NCBI RefSeq assembly: GCF_963666665.1
Contig: NZ_OY762999.1
Coordinates: 357,501-421,500, forward strand
Reading direction: 5' to 3'
DNA: 64,000 bases
DNA from: Maridesulfovibrio sp.
GTDB taxonomy: Bacteria > Desulfobacterota > Desulfovibrionia > Desulfovibrionales > Desulfovibrionaceae
Shown: positions 60,758 through 64,000 of the stretch, piece after piece
Position numbering within the stretch: position 1 is the stretch's first letter
Layout of the letters: each line of letters opens with the position of its first letter
The notes under the pieces: model-generated
Databases searched by the model: none
What the model saw: only the letters and a program-made list of their open reading frames with translations
What the model was told of the DNA's origin: nothing
Position numbers and translations under genes: made by a program

Positions 60758-60797
60758 CCCGGCAATATCTTGAATGATATTGCCGGGGTGTTTTTTT
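60758..60797 (+). terminator. Intrinsic terminator of the acyltransferase gene
   Basis: CCCGGCAATATC and GATATTGCCGGG pair perfectly, followed by GTG and seven T. Confidence 0.9.
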
Positions 60798-60829
60798 AGA
60801 TTGCCTAAACGAGTTATACGCGAAGCAAC

Positions 60830-63325
60830 CTACTTACCGCAGCCGCAAGATCCGCCGCTTTCCTTTTTCTTCTCATCCTTTTCATCATCGCTGGCTCCGA
60901 AGTTCTTAAGTCCTTCTGCCAGATCGATGAGACGTGCATTCACCTTTCCATATATTGATTCTTCAGGATAATTGCCTTCAGCGTCCTTTTCGCCAGCAGC
61001 TACTCCGGTAAGAATTTCAATTCCCTGTTCAATGTTTTCCACCGACCATATGTGAAACTTGCCTTCGCGGACAGCTTCCACAACTTCTGTGCGCAGCATG
61101 AGGTCCTTGACGTTTGGTTCGGGGATCATGACTCCCTGATTTCCGGTCAGTCCGGCATGCTTACAGCAGAGGTAGAATCCTTCGACTTTCTGGTTTACGC
61201 CGCCGATAGGCTGGACTTCACCTTTCTGGTTCACTGATCCGGTTACGGCAATGTCCTGACGGATGGGCACATCAGCAAGGGAGGACAGCAGGGCATAGAG
61301 TTCAGTTGATGATGCCGAGTCTCCGTCAATACCACCATAGGACTGTTCGAAGGCAATACTCGCGGTCAACGAAAGCGGCTTATCCTGTGCGAACTGGCGG
61401 CGCAGGAAGCCGGAAAGGATGAATATCCCTTTGTTATGGGTCGGGCCGGACATATCGGCTTCGCGTTCAATGTTGATGATGCCGCCCTTGCCCATGGCGG
61501 TTACTGCGGTAATGCGCGAGGGCTTACCGAAAGAGTAATCACCCATGGAATAAACAGCCAGACCGTTGACCTGTCCGGTCACAGCACCGTCGGTATCGAC
61601 GTAGATGCTGCCGCGGTCGATCATTTCCTGTAGCCGTTCTTCGCTCTGGTTTGAGCGTTTACGGTGGGCTTCAAGGGCCTGAATTACATGTTTTGCTCCC
61701 ACTGCAGTGGAACCGTTGCGTCCGGCATAATAACTTGCTTCGCCAAGTAAATCGGCCAGCAGCGGGAAGGCTGTGGTTATTTTTTCCTGTCTGCCGGACA
61801 TACGCACAGCCTGTTCTATGATGGCAGCTACACCTGAACGGTCAAAGGGCATCAGGTTGTCCTTCTCCACCATGCGGCTGATGAAATTGGATACTGAGTT
61901 GATGGCGTCCGTGTCACGGTCCATGGAAGTTTCAAAGTCGGCGCGGACCTTGAAAATCTTTGGCACATCAGGATCGTAATGGCGCAGCAGCTGGTAAAGA
62001 TAAGGCTCGCCCAGAACGACAACTTTTACATCCATAGCAATCGGTTCCGGCTTCAGGCCGGTGGAGGATATGAAGTAATAGGGGTCAAAGGTCTGGATTT
62101 CGATCTTTTCGGTCTTGAGAGAGCGTTTAAGAGTCGGCCAGACTCCCGGCTCAACAATGGCATCCATGAGGTTGAAGACCAGATAGCCGCCGTTGGCCTT
62201 GATGAAAGAACCGGCCTTGATCTTGGTGAAATCTGTACGCCAGCCTCCGTGTCTGTCCATGACCCTTTCAATGGAGCCGAACAGGTTGCGGTAAGTAGGG
62301 TAGCTTTCGAATATTACCGGAGGGCTGCTCTGCTCGCTGTTGTCCACCAGCAGGTTAACCTTATAGGGATGAAGAATGGCCTCGGATGGCGGGGGCATGA
62401 ACATCATGCCGCCTTCGCCGGCCTGCGGCTTTTTGCCGATCATACGCAGGGAATCAAGTTCATCGCTCATGTTTTCGAGCATGGCGTCAAAGTACTTGAG
62501 TACTTTCTCATCAGCGTATTTATCACGCAGGGGGGCGATCAGGTCCTGTGCGAGAGTCATGAACATCAGCTTGTCCACATCTTCGCTTTTTTTCTTTACT
62601 TCTTTCTGAAGTTTGCGGACCTGTGCCAGAATGTTATCAATCTCTTCTTTGAGCTCTTTTTGTTTTTCCTTGAGCCTTTCAAATTCATCGCGGGGGAAAC
62701 GTCCTTTCTCGACTTTTTCTTCCAGCTGGATCATGCGAATCGGTTCGCCGTCAACCAGCGGAACAACATCAGGGCGTTGGTAGTGACCCATCTGCATGTT
62801 GACGATAACCAGACCGGAATCCTTAACTTTATCTTCAATACCTTGGAAGAATTCACGGGTTTGCTTTTCGTGCATTTCAATGATTTCATTCTTGCGGGCC
62901 ATATATTCCTGACTTTCAAAAAGCTGCGGAACTTCGCGTTTGATGCCTTCCAGAAAATCATGGATGTCCTTTTTGAAGACCGCGCCTTCTCCGGCGGACA
63001 TGCGGATCAGGATTGGCGATTCAGTCGCCTTGAAGTTATTGACGTAAAGGATGTCATCCGGGCTTTTATCCGTTTTGGAAAGCTCAGTGAGCATCTTTTT
63101 TACAGTGGCCTGCTTACCTGTATTGGCAGGTCCGGTAACGAAAATATTGTATCCCTTGAGGCCCATCCCCATGCCAAAACGGAAGGCCTCAACACCCCGG
63201 CACTGGCCGATGATTACATCTTCATGGTCAAGGTCAGCAGTAGTGTTGAAGGGGAGTTCTTCCGGGTCAAGGGTCCACCTCAGTTTTTCAAGCGGCAGTT
63301 CTTTGTCTTTCAGAATGCTGGTCAT
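60830..63325 (-). CDS. Lon-like ATP-dependent protease (AAA_32/LonB-like)
   Basis: 831 residues. Walker A is FVTGPANTGKQ (residues 65-71); a long coiled-coil insertion follows (about 170-280); the AAA C-terminal part includes GGYLVFNLMDAIVEPGVWP. The C-terminal Lon protease domain has the catalytic serine in YGGIDGDSASSTELYALL and lysine in GGVNQKVEGFYLCC. The protein ends GGSCGCGK, a small cysteine-rich tail. It starts 20 bases after the hsp20 stop with GGAG upstream, so chaperone and protease are one operon. Confidence 0.92.
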   Translation of the reverse strand: MTSILKDKELPLEKLRWTLDPEELPFNTTADLDHEDVIIGQCRGVEAFRFGMGMGLKGYNIFVTGPANTGKQATVKKMLTELSKTDKSPDDILYVNNFKATESPILIRMSAGEGAVFKKDIHDFLEGIKREVPQLFESQEYMARKNEIIEMHEKQTREFFQGIEDKVKDSGLVIVNMQMGHYQRPDVVPLVDGEPIRMIQLEEKVEKGRFPRDEFERLKEKQKELKEEIDNILAQVRKLQKEVKKKSEDVDKLMFMTLAQDLIAPLRDKYADEKVLKYFDAMLENMSDELDSLRMIGKKPQAGEGGMMFMPPPSEAILHPYKVNLLVDNSEQSSPPVIFESYPTYRNLFGSIERVMDRHGGWRTDFTKIKAGSFIKANGGYLVFNLMDAIVEPGVWPTLKRSLKTEKIEIQTFDPYYFISSTGLKPEPIAMDVKVVVLGEPYLYQLLRHYDPDVPKIFKVRADFETSMDRDTDAINSVSNFISRMVEKDNLMPFDRSGVAAIIEQAVRMSGRQEKITTAFPLLADLLGEASYYAGRNGSTAVGAKHVIQALEAHRKRSNQSEERLQEMIDRGSIYVDTDGAVTGQVNGLAVYSMGDYSFGKPSRITAVTAMGKGGIINIEREADMSGPTHNKGIFILSGFLRRQFAQDKPLSLTASIAFEQSYGGIDGDSASSTELYALLSSLADVPIRQDIAVTGSVNQKGEVQPIGGVNQKVEGFYLCCKHAGLTGNQGVMIPEPNVKDLMLRTEVVEAVREGKFHIWSVENIEQGIEILTGVAAGEKDAEGNYPEESIYGKVNARLIDLAEGLKNFGASDDEKDEKKKESGGSCGCGK

Positions 63326-63345
63326 GGCGGTCTCCGGTCTGGTAG

Positions 63346-63768
63346 CTACTCAGATGTTATGGAAATAACTTTTTGAGGTTTGATTATGCATTTGTTGAGC
63401 ACTATTTTAAGTACTCCGTCTTTAAATGTAGCACTGACATTGTCAGGGTCCACCCGGCAGGGCAGGGGGAGTGTTTTTTTGAAATGGCTGGTTTGGCGTC
63501 CTCCCTCAAAGGTCACCTTCTTTTCCCCGGAGATGGTCATGGATGTTTCAGTGACTTTTACTTCAAGGTCTTCGGCTTGAAATCCGGGCATGGTGGTACT
63601 CACTTCAAGAGCTTCACCTTCCTCCCTCATACTGGTTTTTGGTGTGCAATCGATGATTCCGCAAACGGAAGGGATGCCGTAATCGTGGCAAAGGCTGTTG
63701 AAAAGCCTGTCCATATCTGTCTTCAATCTTTCGAGTTCTCGGCTTCCCCACGAAGTAAGGTTTGGCAT
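63346..63768 (-). CDS. Small heat shock protein, Hsp20/alpha-crystallin family
   Basis: 140 residues. The alpha-crystallin domain spans about 45-135: EALEVSTTMPGFQAEDLEVKV, KVTFEGGRQTSHFKKTLPLP and the conserved ATFKDGVLKIVL. The N-terminal arm (1-40) is short. It holds unfolding proteins for refolding, or here perhaps for the Lon-like protease coded just downstream. GGAG precedes the start; no CIRCE or heat-shock sigma promoter was seen upstream. Confidence 0.93.
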   Translation of the reverse strand: MPNLTSWGSRELERLKTDMDRLFNSLCHDYGIPSVCGIIDCTPKTSMREEGEALEVSTTMPGFQAEDLEVKVTETSMTISGEKKVTFEGGRQTSHFKKTLPLPCRVDPDNVSATFKDGVLKIVLNKCIIKPQKVISITSE

Positions 63769-64000
63769 GTGCAGTCTCCTTGTTAGAACTGGTGGGAATA
63801 TCAGTTAAATCCACGCTAACACATAGGCAAAAAGTTTAGCAACCGCTTTACAATTAGAAAGCGGAAAAGGGGTTGTATTTGTAATAACCGAAATTTCAAT
63901 GCGTGAAAGATGCATTTTTAGGGCATGATCCTCACATTTTTGACAAAAAAGGGAGGCTAAGTTCTGTTTTTAAGGGGTTACAGTCTTGCATGTTCCTGCT
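63769..64000. other. Region upstream of hsp20, no gene visible
   Basis: 232 AT-rich bases to the window edge, with the hsp20 promoter expected on the minus strand. TTGACA at 63939 on the plus strand could belong to a gene beyond the window. Confidence 0.3.

Noticed and set aside
61979..63376. 465-residue plus-strand frame antisense to the Lon-like protease
   Set aside because: The minus-strand gene has Walker, Ser-Lys and other motifs; the plus-strand reading has none.

Overview
The window looks like a chromosomal segment of a mesophilic sulfate-reducing bacterium of the Desulfovibrionaceae, most like the marine Maridesulfovibrio branch. This is inferred from gene content: a cytoplasmic CbiK-type cobaltochelatase, an ASKHA-ferredoxin corrinoid-activation-like protein next to an Rsm22-like methyltransferase and lipBA, several Cache-domain chemoreceptors, EttA and a hopanoid side-chain cluster. 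It is also inferred from the moderate base composition and the many strong intrinsic terminators. No insertion sequence, prophage, tRNA, rRNA or CRISPR was seen. Coding density is high and nearly every line is ordinary core or lineage genome.

Layout. 1-4945 (minus): cbiK, ASKHA-ferredoxin, rsm22-like, lipB and a 3'-truncated lipA. 5057-8948 (minus): an orphan solute-binding protein, then a receiver / Hpt-STAS / CheA operon in which the phosphotransfer domain sits on its own protein. 9105-12198: a SPOUT RNA methyltransferase, a family 2 glycosyltransferase and the tRNA t6A enzyme TsaC/Sua5. 12255-13240: a gene-free array described below. 13517-18576: a glycogen operon (Nudix, glgA, glgB) and pdxA. 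18788-28082: chemoreceptors, a second orphan binding protein with an unknown partner, a diguanylate cyclase and ettA. 28207-32821: DksA-like, CPA2 antiporter, NlpC/P60-like lipoprotein, ZIP transporter and flavin reductase. 32902-38687: a TPR lipoprotein, two paralogous PilZ-type proteins, a small orphan gene with a folded 3' region, and a SWIM-SNF2 helicase. 38930-42768: a peptide-binding lipoprotein and RelA/SpoT. 42830-48428: an isochorismatase-like hydrolase and a TetR-controlled RND pump. 48499-57088: ispH and a hopanoid cluster (hpnO, hpnN, PhnD-like, TPR lipoprotein, hpnH, hpnG). 57313-63768: a third chemoreceptor, an acyltransferase, a Lon-like protease and Hsp20.

The most exciting element is the non-coding array at 12255-13240. 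A unit of about 360 bp is repeated three times in direct orientation. Each unit has two copies of an inverted repeat (GTAAAA-N4-TTTTAC type) whose centres lie exactly 52 bp apart, then a near-perfect sigma-54 promoter (TGGCAC-N5-TTGC) 99-100 bp further on, then a conserved leader of about 36 nt and an intrinsic terminator. Each unit therefore predicts a 68-70 nt small RNA under sigma-54 and an enhancer-binding protein. The third copy has a compensatory base-pair change in its terminator and the one possible ORF is not conserved, so the unit reads as RNA. In logic it resembles the multi-copy Qrr RNAs of Vibrio, but operator and RNA sequences differ; I do not recognise the family.

Other points of interest are a PhnD-like plus TPR-lipoprotein pair inside the hopanoid cluster, a CheA whose own P1 domain lacks the phosphorylatable histidine and is coupled to an Hpt-STAS protein, and a three-way-junction RNA element ending in a terminator at 34165-34269.
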